Position numbers and translations under genes: made by a program. Shown piece by piece: positions 8,214 through 16,067 of a stretch of 64,000 bases of DNA (within the stretch, counting starts at the first letter, position 1; each line of letters starts with the position of its first letter). Location of the stretch: the NCBI RefSeq assembly GCF_002192415.1, contig NZ_CP021780.1:6386001-6450000 (forward strand), read 5' to 3'. Source of the DNA: Paenibacillus donghaensis. GTDB taxonomy: Bacteria; Bacillota; Bacilli; Paenibacillales; Paenibacillaceae. Under the pieces are notes generated by a model that saw only the letters and a list, made by a program, of their open reading frames with translations, was not told where the DNA came from and did no database searches.

Positions 8214-9374
8214 TTACGCGCTGATTCCTGCTTCGCTTGGCCGAAGAATGGCGGAGCCGATGGCGAGCAGTATAGCAGCCATCAAGCCCAGCACCGCAAA
8301 GGGCAGCCACAGCTCATTCCAGCCGCCGCCGGTGGCGGCCACGTCAATGGCCTGTATGGCCCACTTCTGCGGAACGAAATTTGCTGCCTTCTGCATGTAA
8401 TCCGGCATGATGGACAACGGCCAGAAGCAGCCGCCCAGCATACATGTCGGAGTCAGGATGAGCGCATTCATCATCCCCGCATTATTCGGGTTGCGGATCA
8501 ATCCGGCCACGGTGCTGGCCAGCCCCATCGATACAAGCATAAACATGGCCAGCACCAGAAAATACAGATACATTGGAGTTTCATAATCATATCGCATCAC
8601 CCACCGGCCAAGCATAAGTACAACCATAATCTGGATCAGGCCTACCATGAAGCTGCCCAGAAAGTTGCCCAGGGCAATCTCGTGGGCCCGCACCGGGGCG
8701 CTGAACATCCGCATCATCGTCCGTCCTCTGCGGTCATCCATAATCAGCGACACGGAGCTGGTCACCAGACCCATCAGGAACAGCAGTGTCAGGCCGGTTA
8801 CAATTCCCTGCCCTTCGCGGGGGTAGAGATTATAGTCTGTCCGGGTGCTGCCCACCCGATGCTGCTCTGCCTGCTTCAGCAAGACAGCAAGCTTCTCGTG
8901 GGGCTCCCCCGCTTCTGCTGCCGGCATGCCGGCCAAGGCTGCAGAGCTCTGCAGCTGGGAACCGATCGCTTCCAGCTTCATGCGCAGCATAATGGAGGCT
9001 TCCGACGCCTTCAGCTCATAAACGGTAAGCTGCGCCGATTCTCCGGCCAACAGTCCTTGCGTATAGTCTGCCGGTATGACAATTCCAGCCTCGCCTTGCT
9101 GATTGGTGATCGCCTCTTTCAGTTCAGCCTCATCCGCAGCCTCCACCAGTTCGTAGCCTCCGGCAACCTGCAGCTCCTCCAGCAGGTGGTCTCCTCCCGG
9201 GGCATGATCGGCGTTGACGTATAATACGGTGGCCGGCTCTGGTCCCATTTTACCGGTGACCGCCACAATTCCGGCCACAACGAAGCAGGGCAGGATAATA
9301 AATGCCAGGAAGCCTTTCTTTGAACCGATACTTCTGCGTACCATGTTCCAGCTGATTGCAAGAATCTTATTCAT
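8214..9374 (-). CDS. ABC-2 exporter permease (LnrN/YfiN-like)
   Basis: 386 residues. One N-terminal transmembrane helix is followed by a long extracytoplasmic region of about 150 residues and then five helices, the ABC2_membrane_3 topology. The partner permease overlaps its start by 8 bp and has the same plan, with an ATPase gene just upstream. Sizes of 311, 390 and 386 residues for the trio, next to a kinase and regulator, match B. subtilis LnrLMN (YfiLMN), which exports linearmycin-type polyenes. That substrate is an inference from architecture only. Confidence 0.82.
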   Translation of the reverse strand: MNKILAISWNMVRRSIGSKKGFLAFIILPCFVVAGIVAVTGKMGPEPATVLYVNADHAPGGDHLLEELQVAGGYELVEAADEAELKEAITNQQGEAGIVIPADYTQGLLAGESAQLTVYELKASEASIMLRMKLEAIGSQLQSSAALAGMPAAEAGEPHEKLAVLLKQAEQHRVGSTRTDYNLYPREGQGIVTGLTLLFLMGLVTSSVSLIMDDRRGRTMMRMFSAPVRAHEIALGNFLGSFMVGLIQIMVVLMLGRWVMRYDYETPMYLYFLVLAMFMLVSMGLASTVAGLIRNPNNAGMMNALILTPTCMLGGCFWPLSIMPDYMQKAANFVPQKWAIQAIDVAATGGGWNELWLPFAVLGLMAAILLAIGSAILRPSEAGISA

Positions 9375-10539
9375 GATAACCCACCTTCCGGTATGCGGCC
9401 ACCGCTATGCTGATCATCACCAGGCAAATCAGCGCCATTGTTCCCAAATGAGGCATAATCGTTGATACGTCGGCATGCAGCATCATGCGCAGAATCGCCT
9501 GCATCGCCCAATGATTCAGGGTAAATGCCCCTATCGAATTCACAAAAGACTCCGGAAGCGGAACCATGCCCCCGCTGATAAAGGTCATACATACAGTGAG
9601 GACGCTGACGACACTTCTGGCACCGGCTCCCGTCTTGCTGAACATCGAGATGATGATCGACAGCATCATGGAAGCCACAATCATCAGCAGGCAGAACAGC
9701 GCCAGCAGCAGCGGCTGGTCACCCCAATGTACCCCGAACAGCAGATGGGTCAGGATGATAATGGCTGCATTCTGCAATACAGTAACCGCACCGACTCCGA
9801 GCATTTTACCGATGAACAGCTGCGAACCCTTGACCGGCATCGAGTTGATGCGGAAGAGTGTGTGATTCTCCTTCTCGTTAAAAAGCGACGTTGACACAGT
9901 CAGCCCGCTGTAGAGCAGAAACATCAGCATCATCGACACCGCATAATATTGCGAGGAGGTGTATCCAGTCCCCTTCTCCCCCAGCTCACCCAGCTTCACT
10001 GAAGCCGTCTCCGCAGCGACCGGAGCTGCTGCCGACAGAACGGCAGGCCCTAGCGTTACAGCTGCCGCCTGCCTGTAATTGACGGTGCTGAGATAATTAT
10101 CAAAGACAGTCTCCACCACCAGATTGTCCGTAGGGTTCTTGCCGAGTATGAATTCAAGCTTCGCCTCTCCGCCGCTCTGCACACGGCTGTCGAAATCAGC
10201 CGGAATTACCACGGCATAGCCGTATTTGCCGCTGCGTAGCCCGCTCTCCGCCGCTTGCCTGTTATCCGTCTCCACCGGTACAACCATTTGCCGCACTTCA
10301 GCATTGCGCAGGAATTCGGAGATCATCGCCGAACCGTCGATCCCTTTAGCGGACAGATTAACAATAGCTACCCGCACCTTGTCGATCGTCGGAGTAGGTT
10401 GATCGCCCATCACTCCCGAGAGTGAAGCGCCGAGCAGAAAGATCAGCACCAGCGGCAGCAGGAACATGTTGAGCACCATCGAGCGTGACTTCATCAGCCT
10501 GCGCAGTTCATAGATCATAATGGTCCAGATGTTAGCCAA
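9367..10539 (-). CDS. ABC-2 exporter permease (LnrM/YfiM-like)
   Basis: 390 residues with the same topology as its neighbour: an N-terminal helix (SMVLNMFLLPLVLIFLLGAS), a large soluble loop to about residue 180 and five further helices. The start is a TTG at 10539 preceded by GAGAGGGG; no better start is visible. It lies 18 bp after the ATPase gene and overlaps the second permease, so the three are co-translated. It probably forms a heterodimer with the 8214-9374 product. Confidence 0.82.
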   Translation of the reverse strand: MANIWTIMIYELRRLMKSRSMVLNMFLLPLVLIFLLGASLSGVMGDQPTPTIDKVRVAIVNLSAKGIDGSAMISEFLRNAEVRQMVVPVETDNRQAAESGLRSGKYGYAVVIPADFDSRVQSGGEAKLEFILGKNPTDNLVVETVFDNYLSTVNYRQAAAVTLGPAVLSAAAPVAAETASVKLGELGEKGTGYTSSQYYAVSMMLMFLLYSGLTVSTSLFNEKENHTLFRINSMPVKGSQLFIGKMLGVGAVTVLQNAAIIILTHLLFGVHWGDQPLLLALFCLLMIVASMMLSIIISMFSKTGAGARSVVSVLTVCMTFISGGMVPLPESFVNSIGAFTLNHWAMQAILRMMLHADVSTIMPHLGTMALICLVMISIAVAAYRKVGYHE

Positions 10540-10557
10540 GATGATTCCCCTCTCTTT

Positions 10558-11493
10558 CTAATCGCGTAAAGTCCGCCCTGTCAGGCTTAGGAACAAGGTT
10601 TCCAGATTCGGCTCCTCCACATGGAGTGCTCCGATAATTCCCTCATGCTTGGAGAAAATAAATAAAATATCCTGCAGTTCTCCTTGCGAGGAGGGCAGAT
10701 ACAGCTCAACCAGGCCTTCGTTCTGCTCTACCCGGGTAACCCGGGGATGCCGTCCCAACTCATCGATCAGTGCGGGTGTGACATTGGAGGCTTTGACCAC
10801 AATTTTCTCCTCCTGGGCTACCCGTTCACGCAGCTCTTTCTCCGTACCACAAGCGATGATATGGCCCTGATCCATAATTGCCACCCGATCACAGATGGCG
10901 GCCACCTCCTCCATGTAATGGCTGGTATAAATAATCGTGGAGCCCAGCTTGTTAAGCGCCTTGACCGACTCCAGAATATGATTGCGTGACTGCGGATCGA
11001 TTCCGACGGTTGGCTCATCCATGATGATCAGCTTGGGACGGTGCATGATCGCACAGGCAATATTCAGCCGCCGTTTCATCCCGCCGGAGAAGGTGGAGGG
11101 CTTCTCTCTGGCCCGGTCGCTGAGCCCCGTGAAGGCAAGCGCTTCGGCTACCCGTTCCTTCAGCAGCTTGCCGCTCAGCCCATACAGCCTCCCGAAGAAG
11201 GTTACGTTCTCCGCCGCAGTCATCGTGTCGTATAGAGCCAGGTCCTGAGGAACGAGGCCGATCCGCTTCTTGACCTCCAGCGGGTTCGAGCCCACAGAAA
11301 TTCCGTCAATGACGATATCGCCGCCGTCCAGCTTCAGCAGGCCGCAGATCATGCTGATCGTTGTGCTTTTTCCTGCACCATTGGGTCCAAGCAATCCGAA
11401 GATTTCCCCCTCCTGAATGCTTACATTCACATGATCGACTGTCAGCTTGCCCTCATAACGTTTCACTACATCCGTCAATACCGCAATTGCCAT
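10558..11493 (-). CDS. ABC exporter ATP-binding protein (LnrL/YfiL-like)
   Basis: 311 residues. Walker A GPNGAGKST lies at about residue 37, signature FSGGMKRRL near 138, Walker B LIIMDEPTVGID near 155 and switch histidine TSHYMEE near 190. The C-terminal domain of about 90 residues is typical of drug-export ATPases (DrrA/YfiL type). It is the first gene of a three-gene operon transcribed divergently from a histidine kinase gene. The minus-strand promoter has a TACAAT -10 box (11531-11536) but no recognisable -35, which fits an activator-dependent promoter. Confidence 0.9.
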   Translation of the reverse strand: MAIAVLTDVVKRYEGKLTVDHVNVSIQEGEIFGLLGPNGAGKSTTISMICGLLKLDGGDIVIDGISVGSNPLEVKKRIGLVPQDLALYDTMTAAENVTFFGRLYGLSGKLLKERVAEALAFTGLSDRAREKPSTFSGGMKRRLNIACAIMHRPKLIIMDEPTVGIDPQSRNHILESVKALNKLGSTIIYTSHYMEEVAAICDRVAIMDQGHIIACGTEKELRERVAQEEKIVVKASNVTPALIDELGRHPRVTRVEQNEGLVELYLPSSQGELQDILFIFSKHEGIIGALHVEEPNLETLFLSLTGRTLRD

Positions 11494-11580
11494 ACGTCAT
11501 CTCCCCTGTCTCTGTAATTCCATGTTCTTAATTGTAGCCCGGATACGGTTGCCTGGGAGGTACGAAAAGTCATCATTCAA

Positions 11581-11598
11581 AGGTGACCAAAGTCACCT
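11581..11598. promoter_or_regulatory. Perfect palindrome in the divergent lnr-like promoter region
   Basis: AGGTGAC-CAAA-GTCACCT, a 7-4-7 perfect dyad, lies between the ABC operon and the kinase gene. It is centred about 65 bp upstream of the expected ABC transcription start. Its position suggests an operator for the LuxR-type regulator encoded at 13047-13700; this is inference. Confidence 0.55.
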
Positions 11599-11669
11599 CC
11601 TGAAGCCGCAGCGGAGTATGCTAAGATAAGAAGACAAGTTACCTTTCAGGAATAGGATGGAATGATCCC

Positions 11670-12824
11670 ATGAATAAAGAGTTGAATCTGCTGCGGTATG
11701 GGCTTATTCTCATTCCCGCTTTTATAACGATGTATGTATTTCAATATGAAGATTATGAACGGTTCACCCTGCATGTACTGCTTCTGCTGCTGCTCGTAAC
11801 GGTGGGTATCAGGCTGCCGGGAAGGCTGCCCTTACTCGCAGGCTGTCTGGAAATGCTGTTCACCGCCTGGCTGGGCTACCAGTACGGCAGCTTGATGATC
11901 TTCCCCGCCTTGTCAGCCTTGCTGTTCTATTCGGAACTGCAGCCGCGTTGGACGGCAGCCTACTTCACCGCGGTCCATCTGGCTGTGCTGAATGTAGCCT
12001 TCCTCGAGTCGGCGCCGCTTATCAGAATCTATGTCAACCTGACGTTTCTGCTGACGGCAGTTCTGTACGGGCTGCTGCTCCGGGCTGGACGCGGACGCCA
12101 GGATACCTTGTTCCTGTATGACCAGCTGCGCAAAAAACATTTCGAGCTGGAGGAGACGCGCAGCAGGCTGCAGCAATTCAGCACCCAGGTGGAGAACGCC
12201 GCCCTGTCCGAGGAACGGGTGCGGATCTCGCGCCAGCTGCATGACGATATCGGCCACCGGCTGATCCGGGTCAAGATGATGACGGAGGCCGCCATCCAGG
12301 TGCTTCCCTCCGCACCGGAGGCCGGCATGCAGATGATGAACCAGATCCGCGACCAGCTGTCCGCCAGCATGGATGACATGCGCACTGCGGTGCGGCGGAT
12401 TAATGTCGCACCCCAGCTGGAAGGAGCCTACGCGCTGGACCGGCTGCTGGAGGAGATTGGGCGTGATACGGGAATCGTGACCTCCTATCAGGTGGAGGGG
12501 CGGCCTTATCCGCTGTATCCAAGCATCCAGGTCGTACTGTACAAAAACGCCCGTGAAGCTATCACCAACAGCCTGCACCACGGCAAGGCCACGGCAGTCT
12601 GGATCACCCTGAGCTTTCGGGAGTCGGAAGTTATGCTCGAGGTTAGCAACAATGGTTCGCTGCCAGCGAAGGAAGAGCAACACCGGCTGGAGAACGGCGG
12701 CGGCATGGGCTTGAAGGGCATGACTGAACGCACCCGCCTGATCGGCGGCACGCTGGAGATTATTACGGCTCCGCGCTTCTGCCTTGTAACCCGGTTGCCG
12801 AGTTACCGGCAAGGGGAGTTGTAG
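11670..12824 (+). CDS. Membrane sensor histidine kinase, HisKA_3 type (LnrJ/YfiJ-like)
   Basis: 384 residues. Five to six hydrophobic segments fill residues 5-135 with almost no extracellular loop, so the signal is probably sensed in the membrane. A coiled-coil linker follows at 150-175, then the HisKA_3 phospho-acceptor box RISRQLHDDIGHRL near residue 190. The ATPase has an N box NAREAITNSLHHG near 295 and glycine box GGMGLKGMTER near 350. It pairs with the NarL-type regulator downstream and is divergent from the ABC exporter operon. By analogy with LnrJK it would detect a membrane-active compound and switch on the exporter. The stop codon lies inside the first unit of a 17-bp tandem repeat. 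Confidence 0.88.
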   Translation: MNKELNLLRYGLILIPAFITMYVFQYEDYERFTLHVLLLLLLVTVGIRLPGRLPLLAGCLEMLFTAWLGYQYGSLMIFPALSALLFYSELQPRWTAAYFTAVHLAVLNVAFLESAPLIRIYVNLTFLLTAVLYGLLLRAGRGRQDTLFLYDQLRKKHFELEETRSRLQQFSTQVENAALSEERVRISRQLHDDIGHRLIRVKMMTEAAIQVLPSAPEAGMQMMNQIRDQLSASMDDMRTAVRRINVAPQLEGAYALDRLLEEIGRDTGIVTSYQVEGRPYPLYPSIQVVLYKNAREAITNSLHHGKATAVWITLSFRESEVMLEVSNNGSLPAKEEQHRLENGGGMGLKGMTERTRLIGGTLEIITAPRFCLVTRLPSYRQGEL

Positions 12825-12974
12825 GCTAAACTGAGATGTAGGGCAAGGAGAGTTGTAGAGCTAAGTGAGCAGTAGAGCTAGGTGAACAATAGAGCTAGGT
12901 GAACAATAGAGCTAGGTGAACAATAGAGCTAGGTGAACAATAGGCCACGGAGAATAGTTGGCTAAGGAGAGCAG
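12822..12974 (+). repeat. 17-bp tandem repeat (nine units) between kinase and regulator genes
   Basis: Nine head-to-tail 17-bp units of consensus TAGAGCTAGGTGAACAA. Units 4 and 5 (12907-12940) and their neighbours are identical; the outer units (e.g. TAGGGCAAGGAGAGTTG, TTGGCTAAGGAGAGCAG) have diverged. Each unit begins with an amber codon in one frame, and 17 is not a multiple of three. Several units contain purine-rich AAGGAGAG. Confidence 0.92.
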
Positions 12975-13046
12975 TTGGCTGCGAAGGCAGTAAAGCTACC
13001 TCCCTATTGTAACCGCTGCGGATATTCTGGAAGAAGGAGTTTGGTT

Positions 13047-13700
13047 ATGATCAAGGTTCTGATTGTCGACGACGATTCATTTATACGAGAGAGCCTGAAG
13101 GTTCTGCTGGGGCTCGATGAAGAGATTAAGGTTGTAGGCGTAGCGGGAGACGGGAACGAAGCCATGCTGCTCCTGAAGGATGGACTTGAGGCAGATCTGG
13201 CGTTGATGGATATCCGGATGCCGGGCTGCGGCGGCGTGGAAGGCACGAAGCTGATCAAGCAGTCGTATCCGCAGGTGTCCGTGCTGATGCTGACTACCTT
13301 CGATGATGACGAGTATATTATTGAGGCGCTGCGGAACGGGGCGAGCGGGTATCTGCTGAAGAATATCCCCCCTGACCGGATTATTCAAGGTATCAAAACC
13401 GTGCAGCAAGGCAATATGCTGATCCACCCCGATATAGCCCGCAAGCTGGCTGGTTTCCTGCAGCCGGTTGCCCCTGCCGAAGCCTCACCGGCACAGCCCT
13501 TGGAGGCCTATGGGCTGACCCGCAACGAACTGGCGGTTGTCGCCGCGATTGCCGAAGGTCACAGCAACAAGGAAATCGCCGCCCAGCTGTTTCTCAGCGA
13601 AGGTACGGTGAAGAACTACATCACCGACATCCTCAGCAAGCTTGCGCTGCGGGACCGCACGCAGATTGCGATTTTTTATCTGAAGAATGGCCGGCGGTAG
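13047..13700 (+). CDS. LuxR/NarL-family response regulator (LnrK/YfiK-like)
   Basis: 217 residues. The receiver domain has DDD at the start, the phospho-acceptor in LALMDIRMPGC near residue 56, a conserved Thr in LMLTTFDDDEY and Lys in LLKNIPP. The C-terminal GerE/LuxR helix-turn-helix reads LTRNELAVVAAIAEGHSNKE, continuing SEGTVKNYI. The reading frame is open from 12975, but GAAGGAG lies 7 bp before the ATG at 13047 and MIKVLIVDDD is the normal N-terminus, so that start is chosen. It is the likely partner of the upstream kinase and activator of the divergent ABC operon. Confidence 0.9.
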   Translation: MIKVLIVDDDSFIRESLKVLLGLDEEIKVVGVAGDGNEAMLLLKDGLEADLALMDIRMPGCGGVEGTKLIKQSYPQVSVLMLTTFDDDEYIIEALRNGASGYLLKNIPPDRIIQGIKTVQQGNMLIHPDIARKLAGFLQPVAPAEASPAQPLEAYGLTRNELAVVAAIAEGHSNKEIAAQLFLSEGTVKNYITDILSKLALRDRTQIAIFYLKNGRR

Positions 13701-13881
13701 AGAGATGGAGCAGAATATAGTACGTTGTTGGGTGGAATGAGCCGTTGCGGATGTTGATTACATTTCGGAGCCGAACTGACGTTATTAGTGACATAAATTC
13801 CCTATGTCTTCCTCGAATTATCGTTCTGGGACTAACTAGCGGTTGTATTTCCCCATAATGAGTCTAAGAACGCAGCGACAT

Positions 13882-13949
13882 TAGCATGTACAGCAAAAGC
13901 AGCACCAGTGGCGAAAATAGCATGCATGACAACAAAAGCAGCACGAGTG
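13882..13949 (+). repeat. Short imperfect direct repeat in the spacer after the regulator gene
   Basis: Two copies of about 29-32 bp, sharing TAGCATG and CAAAAGCAGCACNAGTG, are 36 bp apart. No function is evident. Apart from this and the array at 14076-14263, the 13701-14364 spacer shows no gene. Confidence 0.6.
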
Positions 13950-14075
13950 CAGTTATTTACTCGCAGGTTGGCGATCCGGCTAAAGTATATGCATATTTAG
14001 ATTACTCCCCAGGCCTGAGTATGTTAAGTTAATGCCGACTCAGCTCTAAGGTGCTTCCCACAAGTTCGATCCATG

Positions 14076-14263
14076 ATTTAGTTGCAATAGTGCATCTAAT
14101 TGGCGGATTTTTTGTGTTCTAGGGGAATTAGATGCAAAAAGGCATCTAATTTCGGCATTTGAGCGGAATAGGCCTGATGTACTCGAGATTAGTTGCAGAT
14201 ATGCACTTATTCGCCTCCTAACAGGAGTTTATACTGAATTTAGTTGCAGTTTCGCATCTAATT
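14076..14263. repeat. Array C1: four palindromic TAGNTGCA units spaced 50/61/51 bp
   Basis: Four palindromic units, each close to TAGTTGCA-N4-TGCATCTA, are centred at 14088.5, 14138.5, 14199.5 and 14250.5. Unit 2 (TAGATGC...GCATCTA with AATTAG flanks) is perfect. The outer arms are related in inverted orientation, so the whole array is a long imperfect dyad. Related arrays lie at 28588-28717, 31712-31893 and 41050-41181. Confidence 0.9.
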
Positions 14264-14364
14264 ACTTCGAGTGTCCTTGGGAAACATACCTAGTCCTCAC
14301 TGGGACCTAACTAGTAACCACCTTGGCATTTATTTAAATTACGAACAACTTCTTATAGCAGAAA

Positions 14365-14407
14365 AACAGCGCTGCCCAGCTACAGTAGACGCGGGGGGAG
14401 CGCTGTT
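14365..14407 (-). terminator. Terminator after the minJ-like gene
   Basis: Perfect AACAGCGCT / AGCGCTGTT arms with a GC-rich loop. On the minus strand they are followed by TTTTCTG. It lies 60 bp beyond the stop of the minus-strand gene. Confidence 0.8.
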
Positions 14408-14466
14408 GGATGAGTTGATTTATTGTAGTCGTTTGTAGCCGTAGACGCAGACGCGATTGCCTCGAT

Positions 14467-15876
14467 TCAGGCTTCCGCCGACTTCTTCTCGGCTTTTTTC
14501 GCTTTGTCGGCTTTATCCGATTTCGCGGCTTTCGCGGGCTTCGCAGCCTTCGGAGCTTTGGCCGCCTTCGCAGGCTTGGCCGTGCCTTCGGCTCTGGCAC
14601 GCCGCCGTTTCAGCGCGCCGCCCGGCAGGCTGCGGCTGCGGGCACCCGTCTTCATCGCGATGATGCTGAAGATGCTGGACGGCTTCGCCTGCGTGGTGAC
14701 CGCGCCGTCCGGTTCCGGCACCAGAATGATGCCGAGCTGATGGTGGTCGCCATCATAGATCGCGCGCTGGAGGTATTTGCTCTCGCCTTCGCGGTTCAGC
14801 ACCTCCAGCTTGCAGAACGCGGAATTCATGCGCAGCGCCTTGTGCAGCTGCGCGGCTTCGGTCAACAGGACCCCGTTGACCTTCAGCAAGATCTCGCCGG
14901 GCAGGATGCCCAGCTCCTGCGCCGGACTGTCCGGCAGCACGGCCAGCACCTTGCGGCCGGCGGGGGGATGCACGAAGATGGGGCTGGTGCTGCGCTCTTC
15001 CAGAGCGCTGTACCAGCTAAGCCCCTCGTGCAGCCCTATAGCTGCGAGCGCCGCGAGTAGGGTCAGCGGGCTCCACCAGGCGGCAAGCAGGCTTAAGCCC
15101 GTCAGGACGACGCTGTAGATCAGCAGCCGTCCTGAGGTGCGGGCCGCCTTGCGCCCGGGCAGCATGCCCTGCGTCATCTCGCTGAAGCCGATGATGACGG
15201 GCAATGAGACCAGCCCCAGGCCGCCGCCGAGCAGCGGCTGCCAGGGCAGGTCCAGCGTTCCCGATCCGGCGGGAACGAGCAGGAACAGCGGCAGCGGCCA
15301 GAAGGCCTGCAGCTGGTAGCCACCGACGACCTTGCCGCGCTTCCCTTCCAGGAAGAGCGGGGTCGCCAGCCCCGCGCCTTGCCAGCGGGCCAGCAGCGCT
15401 TCAGCCAGATGCAGCAGCCCGGCCAGCACCAGCAGTGCCGGGATGTCCATCCCCCGCAGAGCCGCTGTGAACTCGCCAGCAATTCCGCTCTGCAGCGTAT
15501 TCGGGAAGAATGAGAATACAAATTGCACAATCCCCAGCGTACCAATGGCATAAGCGAAGCAGAAATAACGCACACGCACCAGAAGCAGCAGGAAACTGAC
15601 TGCCCAGATCAGGGCCACCGCCTTGCCGGGCAACGAGATGCCCAGCAGCACCGCAGCCACCGACACCATCAGTCCGGCGACCAGACCGCTCCACACCGTG
15701 CGCCAGGTCTCTTGTCCCCAGCTGTGCAGCTTCACATGAATCAGCATGCGTTCAAGCGCCACCTGACGGCGGTAATATAAGATCATAAACAACAGAGCTA
15801 TATAGTAATAGGGCTGGATCAGCATGCGTAGAAGCGCTGTGCCGAAGCTGCCCAGCAGTTCGATTAATGATTCCAA
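14467..15876 (-). CDS. minJ: Polytopic membrane protein with C-terminal PDZ domain (MinJ/YvjD-like)
   Basis: 469 residues. Eight or so transmembrane segments span about residues 10-290. A PDZ domain follows at about 300-375 (LAVLPDSPAQELGILPGEIL then VNGVLLTEAAQLH). The tail from about 400 to the end is strongly basic and low-complexity, made of AKPAKAAK-type repeats. In B. subtilis MinJ links DivIVA to MinCD and positions the division site; it also lies next to ctpB, as here. Start is a TTG at 15876 with GGGAGGG 9 bp upstream. The Lys/Ala-rich tail is not part of B. subtilis MinJ as I know it and resembles histone H1 tails, so an added nucleic-acid or anionic-surface contact is possible. Confidence 0.75.
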   Translation of the reverse strand: MESLIELLGSFGTALLRMLIQPYYYIALLFMILYYRRQVALERMLIHVKLHSWGQETWRTVWSGLVAGLMVSVAAVLLGISLPGKAVALIWAVSFLLLLVRVRYFCFAYAIGTLGIVQFVFSFFPNTLQSGIAGEFTAALRGMDIPALLVLAGLLHLAEALLARWQGAGLATPLFLEGKRGKVVGGYQLQAFWPLPLFLLVPAGSGTLDLPWQPLLGGGLGLVSLPVIIGFSEMTQGMLPGRKAARTSGRLLIYSVVLTGLSLLAAWWSPLTLLAALAAIGLHEGLSWYSALEERSTSPIFVHPPAGRKVLAVLPDSPAQELGILPGEILLKVNGVLLTEAAQLHKALRMNSAFCKLEVLNREGESKYLQRAIYDGDHHQLGIILVPEPDGAVTTQAKPSSIFSIIAMKTGARSRSLPGGALKRRRARAEGTAKPAKAAKAPKAAKPAKAAKSDKADKAKKAEKKSAEA

Positions 15877-15941
15877 AGTGCAGGTCCCTCCCTTTTCGTC
15901 CGGCCGGTGAAGCTGCGGTATACGGCATCAATTTCTCTATC

Positions 15942-16042
15942 AAGTAGAAACGGCTTCGCCGCCCTCTGTAAGAGGCGGTATCCGTTTCTGCGAGAAATAG
16001 AAGGATAATTCATGGTGTGAAACCTATAAATTTATATTTAAA
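15942..16042 (+). repeat. Dispersed repeat A, copy 1 (short form)
   Basis: About 101 bp with two hairpins. The first is AGAAACGGC...CCGTTTCT with an inner CCTCT/AGAGG stem. The second is built from GAAATAGAAGGAT and ATTTATATTT. It recurs at 23067, 39352 and 59687. This copy lies between ctpB and the minJ-like gene, directly after the ctpB terminator. Confidence 0.9.
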
Positions 16043-16043
16043 A

Positions 16044-16067
16044 AAGAAGGCTAGAATCAGCCTTCTT
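16044..16067 (-). terminator. ctpB: Terminator overlapping the ctpB stop
   Basis: On the minus strand AAGAAGGCT-GATTCT-AGCCTTCTT followed by TTTT; one arm reaches into the stop codon of ctpB. Confidence 0.85.

Noticed and set aside
12975..13046. 24-codon N-terminal extension of the LuxR-type regulator
   Set aside because: GAAGGAG precedes ATG 13047, and the receiver domain begins there. The extension reads through repeat-derived sequence.
14076..14263. CRISPR-like appearance of regularly spaced short repeats
   Set aside because: Units are self-palindromic and diverged, spacing alternates 50 and 61 bp, only three or four units occur and no cas genes are present.
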